64,000 nt of DNA from Granulicella sp. (GCA_027452215.1 DAIDGQ010000012.1:1-64000), one strand, 5' to 3'. Shown: positions 1 to 9,366, counted from the first letter of the stretch. The notes: generated from the sequence alone by a model not told the origin. A program made the numbers and translations.

Positions 1-595
1 GGACGTAGGTTCGGAGGTATTCGATGTGGTCTTTGTACTCGGCTCCCCAGACGGTGGTCAGGATTTTTTTATGAGAGAGGGGGCGGCCCTGGCTGCACAT
101 GAGGAGGTGGAGGATATCGAATTGCGTGCGGGTGAGGGGGATGGGGTCGCCTCGCTTGAGGAAGACGCGGCGATTGCTGCAGAGGGAGACGTCTCCGTTG
201 TTGATGGGGGCGTTGGAGAGGGCGGGTAGGCGTCCTCGGCGGATGGCGGCCTGGATGCGGGCGACGAGTTCGCGGATGGCGAAGGGCTTGGTGATGTAGT
301 CGTCGGCACCGGCTTCGAGGGCTTGGACTTTGTCGTCGACGGCGTTGCGCACGGTGAGCATGAGGATGGGGAGGGTGGGAGCGCTGCGGCGGATGATGCG
401 GCAGGCGGCGAGGCCTCCCATGCCGGGCATGTTGATGTCGAGAAGGACGGCATCGAAGTTGGATTGGCCGAGGAGGGTGATGCCTTCTTCGGCGTTTGAG
501 GAGCCGACGACTTCAAAGCCCAGAGGCAGAAGGGTGGTGGCGATGACTTTGTGGATGGCGACTTCGTCATCGACGACGAGTAGTTTGGCTTTCAT
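1..595 (-). CDS. Response regulator, OmpR/KdpE-like (C-terminus truncated by window edge)
   Basis: Reverse-strand reading from ATG at 595 gives MKAKLLVVDDEVAIHKVIATTLLPLGFEVVGSSNAEEGITLLGQSNFDAVLLDINMPGMGG...TVRNAVDDKVQALEAGADDYITKPFAIRELVARIQAA, a receiver domain with DD, D and K residues. ATGA overlap with the histidine kinase stop. Missing from the ORF track because it is open at the edge. Confidence 0.9.
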   Translation of the reverse strand, partial: MKAKLLVVDDEVAIHKVIATTLLPLGFEVVGSSNAEEGITLLGQSNFDAVLLDINMPGMGGLAACRIIRRSAPTLPILMLTVRNAVDDKVQALEAGADDYITKPFAIRELVARIQAAIRRGRLPALSNAPINNGDVSLCSNRRVFLKRGDPIPLTRTQFDILHLLMCSQGRPLSHKKILTTVWGAEYKDHIEYLRTYV

Positions 596-2178
596 CCTGC
601 GACCTCTTTGCTCTGGGTGGGGAGGGATAGATGGAACGTGGTTCCGGCGGCTTCGGTGCTGGTGACCCAGATGTGGCCACCGTGAGCCTCGGTGACTCTG
701 CGGGCGACGGAGAGGCCGATGCCGGTGCCGGGTGCGGCGTGGCGATGATTGTTGCCGCGATAGAACCTGTCGAAGATTCGTTCGTGGTCGTCGGCGTGAA
801 TGACTTCACCGTGGCTCTTGACGGAGAGCGTGAGATCGGAGGGGCTCTCGGAGAGGGTGACGGTGATGGGCGAGCCAACGGTGGAGTATTTCATGGCGTT
901 ATGGAGGAGCTCTTTGAGGGTGGAGGAGATCATGTCGTGGTCGGCGGAGATGGGATGGGTGATGTGTTCGATGCAGATGTCGATTTCGGGGAGGTTGGGG
1001 AGAGGGCTGGAGGGATCGTGGGACTCGGTGCGAAACTCCTGGACGGCAAGCTGAACGAGGGCGGGGAGATCGACGGTCTGGAGTTGGAGGCGGAGGGACT
1101 CTCCTTCGGCTTTGGCGGTCTCGAGGAGGCGGGTGGTCATGACGTCGAGCTTCTCGGATTGGTCGTCGATCATCTGGATGAGCTGGTGCTGCATGTCGTC
1201 GAGGAGGCCGGCTTCGAGGAGGCCGGAGCTGGCGGCACGGATGATGGTCAAGGGGGTTTTGAAGGCGTGGGCGAGGCCGTCGAGGACGGTGGTCCGAAAC
1301 TGCTCGGTGGTTCGGGCGGCGTCGGCTGCGCTTTCGTTGAGGCAGGCGCGATGACGCTGGAGAGCGAGAGAGGCGAGGGACGCGAGGGAGTCGATGAGGA
1401 AGGGAGGAATGGTGCCGAGGATCAGGAGCGAGCCGATGGGGCCGACGGCGTTGTGGAGAGGGCGAATAGAGACGTCGTGATGAGAGGCGTCGGATTCGGA
1501 GAGGGAACGCAGATGGTCTTCGAGTGAGTGCGTGCTTTGGGTGAGCCACTGGCCTGCGGCTCCGACGGAACTGGGCTGATTGCTGACGATGGCGACGGCG
1601 TCGAGCTCGAATTCCTGCTGGATGAACTCGGCGATCTGCTGCTCCGGGGAGTCGTGCAGATTGAGCAGGAGGACGTTGTGGCAGAAGGAGTGAAGACGCT
1701 GGGTGCGGTGGCGCTGGATGTCGGTCTCTGCGACGAGGGAGCGCTCGCTTGCGGAGAGGCGGCTGACGAGAAGCGCGGTGAGCTCGATGAGGGTGAAGGC
1801 GAGGGCGCTGCGCAGAGCGATGAGGGGAGTGATGAGGTGCGGCGGGATAGTGAAGGCGAGGCAGAGGATCGCCGATAGAGCGAAGGTGGTGGCCTGCCAG
1901 AAGCCAGCGTAGGCAGCGAACAAGATGGCGAGAGTGAAGCAGAGGAGATTGAGAAGGACGGCGTCGAGAGGCAGGGCGAGGCCAGCGCGGAGGATGAGGG
2001 GCGGGAGGAAGAGGGCGAGTGCGAAGGAAAGAAGAAACGCGTAGCGGGTATTGAATGGGCGTGGCTTTAACGGGTGGGTGCTCGGCGGGTGGGGACTCGG
2101 CGGGTGGGGAATCAACCAGCGGGGCTTCCAGAGGCGTGCTTGAAACGAGACGAGTTGGTTCGTAAAGAGCTTGGACAT
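592..2178 (-). CDS. Sensor histidine kinase, KdpD-like (DUF4118-type TM region, GAF-like region, HisKA/HATPase), lacking the long KdpD N-terminal domain
   Basis: 528 aa. TM segment LLNLLCFTLAILFAAYAGFWQATTFALSAILCLAF, H-box LAHAFKTPLTIIRA, N-box LHNAMKYS, G-box GTGIGLSVARRVTEAHGG. Overlaps the response regulator by ATGA. Confidence 0.85.
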   Translation of the reverse strand: MSKLFTNQLVSFQARLWKPRWLIPHPPSPHPPSTHPLKPRPFNTRYAFLLSFALALFLPPLILRAGLALPLDAVLLNLLCFTLAILFAAYAGFWQATTFALSAILCLAFTIPPHLITPLIALRSALAFTLIELTALLVSRLSASERSLVAETDIQRHRTQRLHSFCHNVLLLNLHDSPEQQIAEFIQQEFELDAVAIVSNQPSSVGAAGQWLTQSTHSLEDHLRSLSESDASHHDVSIRPLHNAVGPIGSLLILGTIPPFLIDSLASLASLALQRHRACLNESAADAARTTEQFRTTVLDGLAHAFKTPLTIIRAASSGLLEAGLLDDMQHQLIQMIDDQSEKLDVMTTRLLETAKAEGESLRLQLQTVDLPALVQLAVQEFRTESHDPSSPLPNLPEIDICIEHITHPISADHDMISSTLKELLHNAMKYSTVGSPITVTLSESPSDLTLSVKSHGEVIHADDHERIFDRFYRGNNHRHAAPGTGIGLSVARRVTEAHGGHIWVTSTEAAGTTFHLSLPTQSKEVAG

Positions 2179-2432
2179 GGAGACCTGCCTGAGGAAGAGG
2201 CAGCGAGTATTTGGCAGGAGAAGGGGTGGAGCGGCCGTTGCGCCAGGCTCCTGATGAACGTGTTAGGTTATGCAGGGCTGAGAGCTGGGGGCCGATTGTT
2301 TCGCGAACACGTCTTGGTGTTCGAAGAACTTGGGAGGGCTTCGACATGGAAGCCGCAGCGGGTTCACAGGATGAATCAGGGCCCGATCGGGTAGAGCCGG
2401 AGAACGGATTTGTTTTTCATAATCGCACAATC

Positions 2433-2449
2433 TTTATACCTTTTTTATG
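2433..2449 (+). promoter_or_regulatory. KdpE-box-like T-rich direct repeat TTTATA-n5-TTTATG
   Basis: CAATCTTTATACCTTTTTTATGACC resembles the E. coli kdp operator CATTTTTATACTTTTTTTACACC, as recalled from the literature. Lies in the divergent intergenic region next to a KdpDE-like pair. Confidence 0.5.
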
Positions 2450-2615
2450 ACCTCACGCGCTAAATTAGGTCAACTTACTCAGGGGCAGGGAGGACACGGA
2501 GTTGCAGCGGTAGTGGGCAATCCGTGCCTTTTCGGAGCTGTGATTGTCCATTGTTTGCGAAGTTGACGATTTGATTTGATCAAAGCACGAAGAAAGAGAC
2601 ATATTGCTGATTTCT

Positions 2616-3860
2616 ATGCGTACGCGCCAGAGCTGCATCGCCATCGTCGGGGCCCTTTTGATTTTTCAAGCCGCAGAAAATGCGACGGGACAGGAGGCGA
2701 GCCCTAGGGTTGCAGTGGCTGCAACCCCGGCGGCGACGGTTACGACTCCGCCACCGGCAGCCGCAACTCCGCTGTCTACCTTCGTTCTGACTGGTCCGTT
2801 GCAATGGCTGCCGCCGGCGATCTTCGATGCCGGGCCATTGGGCAAGTTGTCGGTCAACGGCATCGTGACGGGCTTCGCGCAGTTTCAGGACAACGCCGCG
2901 CCGGGAGACGATAAGGCGCAAGCTACTCTGAGCAATGGACAGATCTTTATTCAGAAACCGGACGGAAAGTTTCAGTACTACATCCAGGCTGGTGTCTATA
3001 CGATGCCGACACTTTCAGTGCCGTTTATGAATGTCCAAACTACAGTGAGCAAATTCTACGGGCCTGTCCCCGTTGCGTTCGTGAAGTTGCTGGCGGGAAA
3101 GACTACATCCTTCGAGATCGGTTCGCTGCCGACGCTGATGGGTGCCGAGTCGACGTTTACGTACCAGAACTTCAACATCGAGCGAGGCATTCTGTGGAAC
3201 CAAGAGAATGCTATCAGCCGCGGTATCCAGGTGAATCAAAGTTTGGGTAAGTACGTGACGGCCTCGGTCAGTTGGAATGATGGCTACTACTCCAACCGCT
3301 ACAGCTGGGTGTCTGGCTCGGTGGCCGTTGCGAAGGGGCCGCATAGCCTGGTGTACGACGGGATGGGGAACCTCGGGCAGACAGCCTATCAGACACTAGC
3401 TACGCCGGTGCAGAACAACGGCTACATGCACGTGGTGATCTACACGTATACCAAGGGTTCGTGGATCGTTCAGCCCTACTTTCAGTATGGCAAGCTTCCA
3501 ACCAATTTGAAGGTCGGGGTTGCCAAGGGAACCTCCGCAACCGGAGGTGCGTTGAATGTCAGCTATGCGTTCAAGAGCGGATTTTCGATTCCGATGCGCG
3601 TGGAATATCTGACGAGTTCGGGTAGCACTACCGATGGATCGGTGAACATGCTGGGGTTTGGGGCGGGCAGCGCGGGCACCACATTTACGGTGACGCCAAC
3701 CTATCAAAAAGGAGGCTTGTTTGTTCGCAGCGATCTGGCTTACGTGCATGCGAGTAACTCAACAAGCGGAGATGTCTTTGGATCGACGGGAACGAATCAG
3801 AGCCAATTCAGGGCCGTCCTTGAATTCGGCTTCATCTTTGGGAGCAATATCACGAAATGA
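2616..3860 (+). CDS. Outer-membrane beta-barrel porin (bbp2/OmpL-like)
   Basis: ORF 2604..3860. Signal peptide-like N-terminus, Pro/Ala/Thr-rich linker, repeated amphipathic strands, terminal strand FRAVLEFGFIFGSNITK. Start could be TTG 2604 or ATG 2616. Confidence 0.7.
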   Translation: MRTRQSCIAIVGALLIFQAAENATGQEASPRVAVAATPAATVTTPPPAAATPLSTFVLTGPLQWLPPAIFDAGPLGKLSVNGIVTGFAQFQDNAAPGDDKAQATLSNGQIFIQKPDGKFQYYIQAGVYTMPTLSVPFMNVQTTVSKFYGPVPVAFVKLLAGKTTSFEIGSLPTLMGAESTFTYQNFNIERGILWNQENAISRGIQVNQSLGKYVTASVSWNDGYYSNRYSWVSGSVAVAKGPHSLVYDGMGNLGQTAYQTLATPVQNNGYMHVVIYTYTKGSWIVQPYFQYGKLPTNLKVGVAKGTSATGGALNVSYAFKSGFSIPMRVEYLTSSGSTTDGSVNMLGFGAGSAGTTFTVTPTYQKGGLFVRSDLAYVHASNSTSGDVFGSTGTNQSQFRAVLEFGFIFGSNITK

Positions 3861-3862
3861 CG

Positions 3863-3891
3863 GGGACGAGGCGATGGCTCTGCCTTGTCCC
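3863..3891 (+). terminator. Possible U-less hairpin terminator after the porin
   Basis: GGGACGAGGC-gatggctct-GCCTTGTCCC, 10-bp stem (one G.U on the + strand), 2 nt after the stop codon. No T-tract. Confidence 0.35.
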
Positions 3892-4155
3892 GCAGCTCAG
3901 CGAGGTTGCTCTCGCGGGAGGCCGAATGATTCACGCTGGCGTTGTGGCGCAGCAGAGTATCGACACAATCGCTCGAATCAAATGTATTATCAGAAAAACA
4001 ACATTCCAAACTCAGTCAACGGGCAGTCGACGTTCGAGATATCGCTGATCAGCTTCTTTGGGCCAAAGACCTAAGGAATAACAGAACGCTATTCAGAATG
4101 GATCGTCGATACGAGCGCTACGTTGCTTCAGATACCTGAAGCGATGCAGTGGTAG

Positions 4156-4194
4156 AGCAAGTCAGCATCGGGCTCGCAGCAAGTCAGCATCGGG
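4156..4194. repeat. Two 17-bp direct repeats AGCAAGTCAGCATCGGG at 22-bp period, upstream of the permease
   Basis: Copies at 4156..4172 and 4178..4194. A degenerate third copy (agcaagccgcggcaatcgg) follows. Confidence 0.85.
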
Positions 4195-4263
4195 TCGGCA
4201 ACGAAGCAGCAAGCCGCGGCAATCGGTAGGAACGGCAGCAGACTTTATCTTGCGGAGGAATAC

Positions 4264-6066
4264 ATGGCAGAGACGAATACAGTTGAAATGAAAAAGACGC
4301 TGGGTCTGACGGGACTCACCAGCAATGCGATGGCGCTGATTGCTCCGGGAGCATTTCTTTGGCTGACGTTCTTTATTCAGTCGACCACCGGCGTTACTGG
4401 ACCATCGATGTGGATGGGTGTGATCGGGGCGTTGGTGCTCTGTCTTTCTACGGCGGTTTGTTATGCGGAGATGGCGAAGCTGTACCCGGGGACAGGGAGC
4501 TCTTACTACTTTGCGGAGCAGGCGTTTCTGAATCGCGACCGGGCGTGGAAGTATGCACGGATCTCGAAGTTTGTGGTGGGCTGGGCGTCGCATTTGTACT
4601 ACTGGATTTATCCGGGCGTGATGGTGGGGACGATGGGAATTGTCTCGGGCTACCTGGTGGGGACGCTGTATCCGAACTTCATGAGCGCGTCGAATCCGGG
4701 GATGCTGTTCATGATGACAGTGGCGGTGGTGTTCTCGTTTGCGGTGGCGTACATTGCGTATCGCGGAGCGAACGCGTCGACGTCGATCAACCTGGGGATC
4801 AATGCGATTCAGATTACGGCGCTAATTGTGTTTAGCATTTTGGCGCTTAGCTACCGGATGAATCATCCGCCAGGGTCGGTGGCGTACCAGTTTGATTCGG
4901 CCAGCGGGGAAGCGTACACGTATGAATTTCAGACGACGACGGCAGTGGTTGCCGGCGTGTCGACTGACACGATTGTGCGTGACACGAGCGGAGTTCCTCT
5001 GCCGAAGATGGGAGCGGATGGAAAGCCGGTTCCGTTCCATGTGAGCTATGCAGAGCGTGACGCGGCGGGTAACTTCCTGGCGCATCCTACGGCAAAGTCG
5101 GTCATTAGTCCTCATCACTGGAGCTGGGTGTTTATCCAGGCGACGGTGGCGATTTTGATCCTGGTTGGATTTGAGTCGGTGACGGCGATGGGAGGCGAGG
5201 CGAAGAATGCGAAGCGGGATGTGCCGATCGCGGTGATTACCTCGCTGCTGGTGCAGGGCGTTCTGTTCTATTGCTTCGAATACTTTGCTGCGAATTATTT
5301 CCTGAATAGCGGATATACGATGCAGAGTGCATCGGCTTCGGCGGCTCCGATCGGCGACATGATGATCATGGTTGGCGACGCGTTGTTTGGGCCGGGGCAT
5401 GGGCGGACGTTCATGCTGATCGAGGCGTCGACGGTGGTTCTTGCGCTGATCGGAACGACGCTTTCGTGCATGAATACGGGTGCTCGGGTGACGTATGCGA
5501 TGGGCAAGGACAAAGAGGTGTCCAACCACTTTGGTCTGCTGCACAAGGATAATCTGACGCCACATCGGGCGGTGTGGACGCTGGCTGCGATCTCAGCGGT
5601 GATCGGATGCCTGGCGGTAGTGCTGGTGTTTGGCGATGCCGGTGCTCCGTCGGCGGCAGCGATCGCTTCGATCCCTCACGGGCTGTTTTCGAGCTTTGGC
5701 TACACGACGCATGACAAGATGGCGGCTCTGCCAAACAGTCTGCTGACGGTAACGCTGGCATCGAATTTTGGGACGTTCCTGCTGTATGCGCTGAGCTGCA
5801 CGCTGTGCATGGTTGCTTATCATAAGCATCCAAAGTTCAGCTTCATTCGGCACATGTTCATTCCTCTGTTTGGGTTGTGCGCGAACCTGGCTTGCATGGG
5901 CTTCTATGTTGTTGGCCCGTTCATGGGCTATGGGACGAAGATGGAACCACTGCTGGCGCTGGGCATTGCGGCGGTGTGGGGAATCTATGGCAGCTTCCAC
6001 TTCCTGACGAGCGGTAAGGCGGCGGGGAGATCGGCGTTGATTCAAACGAGGCCGGATTCGGCGTAG
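4264..6066 (+). CDS. APC superfamily amino acid/cation permease
   Basis: 600 aa polytopic. N-terminus LGLTGLTSNAMALIAPGAFLWLTFF, GFESVTAMGGEAKNAKRDVPIAV typical of APC family members. Confidence 0.8.
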   Translation: MAETNTVEMKKTLGLTGLTSNAMALIAPGAFLWLTFFIQSTTGVTGPSMWMGVIGALVLCLSTAVCYAEMAKLYPGTGSSYYFAEQAFLNRDRAWKYARISKFVVGWASHLYYWIYPGVMVGTMGIVSGYLVGTLYPNFMSASNPGMLFMMTVAVVFSFAVAYIAYRGANASTSINLGINAIQITALIVFSILALSYRMNHPPGSVAYQFDSASGEAYTYEFQTTTAVVAGVSTDTIVRDTSGVPLPKMGADGKPVPFHVSYAERDAAGNFLAHPTAKSVISPHHWSWVFIQATVAILILVGFESVTAMGGEAKNAKRDVPIAVITSLLVQGVLFYCFEYFAANYFLNSGYTMQSASASAAPIGDMMIMVGDALFGPGHGRTFMLIEASTVVLALIGTTLSCMNTGARVTYAMGKDKEVSNHFGLLHKDNLTPHRAVWTLAAISAVIGCLAVVLVFGDAGAPSAAAIASIPHGLFSSFGYTTHDKMAALPNSLLTVTLASNFGTFLLYALSCTLCMVAYHKHPKFSFIRHMFIPLFGLCANLACMGFYVVGPFMGYGTKMEPLLALGIAAVWGIYGSFHFLTSGKAAGRSALIQTRPDSA

Positions 6067-6119
6067 ACTTGAGGCGCAGGGCGGGGCCTCGCGGCCTCGC
6101 CCGATGCGATTAAACCTTC

Positions 6120-6920
6120 ATGCTTGATTTAGAGTTTGCTGAACGCACCGACCCAGGGCGAGTGCGAGGAAATAACGAAGACGCTCTCGGCCATGTGCTG
6201 CCGACGGGGCCTGCGCAGGTTCAATCGCAGGGATGGTTTTTTGCGATCGCGGATGGGATGGGTGGCCACGAGTATGGGGAGGTGGCTTCGAATCTTGCGA
6301 TCAAGACGGCGGTGGAGGGATTCCGCAAGATTCCGAAGGGCGTGATGCATGTGTCGCTGCTGCCGCGACTGGTGCAGGAGGCGAATGCGGCGGTGTATGA
6401 CGCGGGGCAGGCGACATCGCTGCGCGGGGCGCGGATGGGAACGACGTTTGTGGCGTGCGCGCTGCGGTTTGATTCGGCGGTTGTGTCGCATGTGGGGGAC
6501 TCGCGGTGCTACCTGTTTCGGAATGGTCGAGGGACGCAGTTGACGCGTGACCATACGATGGCGGAGGAGCAGATGCGGCTGGGGATTCTGTCGAAGGAAG
6601 AGGCCGCGGAACACGATGGGCGACATGTGCTGACGCGGTCGCTGGGCAATGAGCTCTTTGTTGCGGCAGACACGCAGACGGTGAATATTCTTCCCGGGGA
6701 TGTGCTGCTGCTGTGTACGGATGGGTTGTACGGAGGGGTTCCCGATGCGTCGATCCAGCGTATTGTGGAGCGCAGCGGGGATTTGGAGAAGGCCGCGGAG
6801 GCACTGATTACAGCGGCCAATGACGCGGGCGGGCATGATAATGTGAGCGTGCAACTTATCCGAGTAAAGACGGTGGAAAGAATGGGGCTGTACCGTGGAC
6901 GACCGTATAGGCTGCTGTAG
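6120..6920 (+). CDS. PP2C-family protein Ser/Thr phosphatase
   Basis: TDPGRVRGNNEDALG, ADGMGGHEYGEVAS, SHVGDSRCYLFRNG, DHTMAEEQ, LLCTDGLYGGV, GGHDNVSVQLI. Confidence 0.93.
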   Translation: MLDLEFAERTDPGRVRGNNEDALGHVLPTGPAQVQSQGWFFAIADGMGGHEYGEVASNLAIKTAVEGFRKIPKGVMHVSLLPRLVQEANAAVYDAGQATSLRGARMGTTFVACALRFDSAVVSHVGDSRCYLFRNGRGTQLTRDHTMAEEQMRLGILSKEEAAEHDGRHVLTRSLGNELFVAADTQTVNILPGDVLLLCTDGLYGGVPDASIQRIVERSGDLEKAAEALITAANDAGGHDNVSVQLIRVKTVERMGLYRGRPYRLL

Positions 6921-7901
6921 ATGATTGCTCCGAATCTGACGCTCCATCCCGGCGACCGGCTCGATGACTACGAGCTTGAAGAGATTGTTGCGACCAGCGG
7001 CATGGCGACGGTGTTTCGTGCGAAGGACGTGAGGACGGGCGAGCAGGTGGCGATCAAGGTTCCACATCCGGAGGTGGAGAGCGATCCGACGATGTTCGAT
7101 CGCTTTCGACGCGAGGAGGAGATTGGGACCCGGATCGATCATCCGGGCGTGATGAAGGTGTTTGCGAACCCGGGGCGGTCGCAGGTGTACATGGTGATGG
7201 AGTGGCTGGATGGGCGGCTGCTGCGACAGGTTTTGAATGACGAGAAGAAGCTTCCGGTAGAGCGAGCGGTGAAGTTGACGGTGGGGATCTGCTCGGCGCT
7301 GGAGCATGTTCATGCGAATGGCGTGGTGCATCGCGATCTGAAGCCGGAGAACATTATGGTGGGGCCGGAGGATGAGATTCATCTGATCGACTTCGGCATT
7401 GCAGCGAGCGCGGGGGCGCGGAGACTGACGTTTGCTCATTTTTCGCAGAGCATGGGAACGCCAGACTATATCTCTCCGGAGCAAGTGCGGGGGAAGCGTG
7501 GCGATGCTCGCAGCGATGTGTATGCGCTGGGCGTGATGCTGTACGAGATGCTGACGGGGGTGGTGCCGTTTTCAGGACCGAATCCGTTTGCGGTGATGAA
7601 TGACCGGCTGCTGAATCAGCCGGTTCCTCCGCGGGAGATCGAGCCTTCGATTACTCCGCAGCTGCAGGAGATTGTGTATCGCGCGATGGAGCGTGAGCCG
7701 AAGAACCGGTATGCGAGCGCGAGGGAGATGGCGCACGATTTGCTGCATCCGAATGAGGTGGGGATTGCGGAACGGCCGGACGCGGAGCAGTGGAAGACGA
7801 GGCGGTCGCCGGAGCGGAGGAGGGTGCTGCTGTATGCGGCGCTGGTGCTGATTCCTCTGCTGCTTTTTGGGCTGCTGCTGCTGGTGGCGCGGCGCGGTTA
7901 G
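6921..7901 (+). CDS. Ser/Thr protein kinase with C-terminal TM segment
   Basis: VAIKVPHPE, VVHRDLKPENIMV, LIDFGIA, GTPDYISPEQ, C-terminal LLYAALVLIPLLLFGLLLLVARRG. Directly follows the PP2C gene. Confidence 0.93.
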   Translation: MIAPNLTLHPGDRLDDYELEEIVATSGMATVFRAKDVRTGEQVAIKVPHPEVESDPTMFDRFRREEEIGTRIDHPGVMKVFANPGRSQVYMVMEWLDGRLLRQVLNDEKKLPVERAVKLTVGICSALEHVHANGVVHRDLKPENIMVGPEDEIHLIDFGIAASAGARRLTFAHFSQSMGTPDYISPEQVRGKRGDARSDVYALGVMLYEMLTGVVPFSGPNPFAVMNDRLLNQPVPPREIEPSITPQLQEIVYRAMEREPKNRYASAREMAHDLLHPNEVGIAERPDAEQWKTRRSPERRRVLLYAALVLIPLLLFGLLLLVARRG

Positions 7902-7923
7902 GGAGGCAGGTGCGAGATAGGAC

Positions 7924-8005
7924 GGGCTTTCAGCCCTGGTGCGGTGTGGTGCGGTAACCCAGGGCTTCGCCCTGGGCTGTGATGGAGCGGGCCTTTGGCC
8001 CTTTT
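7924..8005. repeat. Three-hairpin intergenic element between convergent genes (REP-like, terminator-like)
   Basis: GGGCT-ttc-AGCCC (7924..7936), CCCAGGGC-ttc-GCCCTGGG (7958..7976), GGGCC-ttt-GGCCC followed by TTTT (7989..8005). Confidence 0.75.
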
Positions 8006-8088
8006 GGGTTGGTGGCGATTTAGGAATGGGACGCTGGTCTTTGGGTGATGGCCGCTACTGCTCTAGATGGTGCGACAGGGGCATGGTG

Positions 8089-9366
8089 CTAGCGGGGGAC
8101 GAACTCGTCGGCGTGGACCACGAACTCCGGGTAGGCTCCGGCTCCTAGCTCGCGGATGTCCATGCCCTGCCATTCGCCGTCGGCGTCTACGCGGAAGGGG
8201 ATGAGCTTGTTGAGCAGGAGATTGCCGAGGTGGACGAGAGGGAAGATGATGCCGAGGAGGGTGGCGATTCCTACGAGTTGAGCGAGTAGAAGAGCGGAGC
8301 GGGGGCCGGCGGTGGGGGCAAAGAGGCCGAAGGCGAGGAGGCCCCAGAGGCCGGCGCCGAGGTGGACGGAGATGGCGCCTCCGGGGTCGTCGATGAAGAG
8401 CCTGAGCTCAAGGGTTTCGACGAGGAAGGTGACGAGGGTTCCAGCGACGAGGCCGATGAAGAAGGCGGCGAGGGGAGAGACCATAGCGCAACTGGCGCTT
8501 CCTGCGACGAGGCCGGCGATCCAGCCGTTGGCGCTGAGGGAGGCGTCGGGCTTGCGGTAGCGGATCTGGGTGATGAGGACGGCGGCGAGGCAGCCGGCGG
8601 AGGCCGAGAGCATGGCGTTGATGGTAACGACGATGATCTGGATGGAGTTGAGTGCGTAGAAGAGCATGGAGGCGGCGGACTCGAGGCCGATCCAGCCGAT
8701 GAGGGCGAGCAGACAGCCGAAGAGGACGAGGACGATGTTGTGGCCGGGGATGGCGGTGGCGACTTTGTCGGTGTACTTGCCCTGGCGAGGGCCGAGGATC
8801 CAGGCGACGGAGAGGGCGGTGAGGCCTCCGACGACCTGGAGGACTCCGGCACCTCCTGCGTCGGTGAAGGGGGGGAGGCCGAAGAGAGGGGTGAGCTGGG
8901 CGAGCCAGCCGGATGCCCAGACCCAGTGGGCGAAGAGGGGGAAGATGACTCCGGCGAAGAGGGCGCTGGAGATGCAGATGGCGGCGAGGCGCCAGCGGTC
9001 GGTTCCGGCGCTGATGGGGATGAGCGAGGCGAGGCCTACGGCGAACATCTGGAGGGCGAGAACGAGAGCAGGGTAGGGGCTGCGGAGAAGGCCGGGAGCG
9101 AGGCCGTTGGCGAAGAAGGGCTCGGCACCGAGCCAGTCCCAATGATTGCCAGCGAGTTGGAGGGTGTGGGCGAGGCCGTTGGTGTATCCGGCCCAGGCAG
9201 AGCCGAAGAGGACGAAGACGATGGCAGAGACGCCGAGAGCACAGAGAGTGGCGAGCATGGCGTGGGCGGCGCTGCGAGAGCGTCCGAGGCCCTGATGGAT
9301 GAGCGCCAGACCGGCTGCGGCGAGGGGCACGAGGATGATGCAGAGAAGGCAGACGGCGAGATTCAT
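8089..9366 (-). CDS. Amt/MEP/Rh-family ammonium transporter, non-canonical twin-His
   Basis: 425 aa. FAHWVWASGWLAQL, TDAGGAGVLQVVGGLTAL, IPGHNIVLVLFGCLLALIGW, SVHLGAGLWGLLAFGLFA. Confidence 0.85.
   Translation of the reverse strand: MNLAVCLLCIILVPLAAAGLALIHQGLGRSRSAAHAMLATLCALGVSAIVFVLFGSAWAGYTNGLAHTLQLAGNHWDWLGAEPFFANGLAPGLLRSPYPALVLALQMFAVGLASLIPISAGTDRWRLAAICISSALFAGVIFPLFAHWVWASGWLAQLTPLFGLPPFTDAGGAGVLQVVGGLTALSVAWILGPRQGKYTDKVATAIPGHNIVLVLFGCLLALIGWIGLESAASMLFYALNSIQIIVVTINAMLSASAGCLAAVLITQIRYRKPDASLSANGWIAGLVAGSASCAMVSPLAAFFIGLVAGTLVTFLVETLELRLFIDDPGGAISVHLGAGLWGLLAFGLFAPTAGPRSALLLAQLVGIATLLGIIFPLVHLGNLLLNKLIPFRVDADGEWQGMDIRELGAGAYPEFVVHADEFVPR

Noticed and set aside
58-570. Minus ORF MTKSPSTKSSPPPF... 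(170 aa)
   Set aside because: Out-of-frame shadow of the response regulator, whose true frame starts at 595 and runs off the left edge.
631-1527. Plus-strand 298-aa acidic/Gly-rich ORF
   Set aside because: Antisense shadow of the histidine kinase caused by GC-rich codon bias; low-complexity composition and no start signal.
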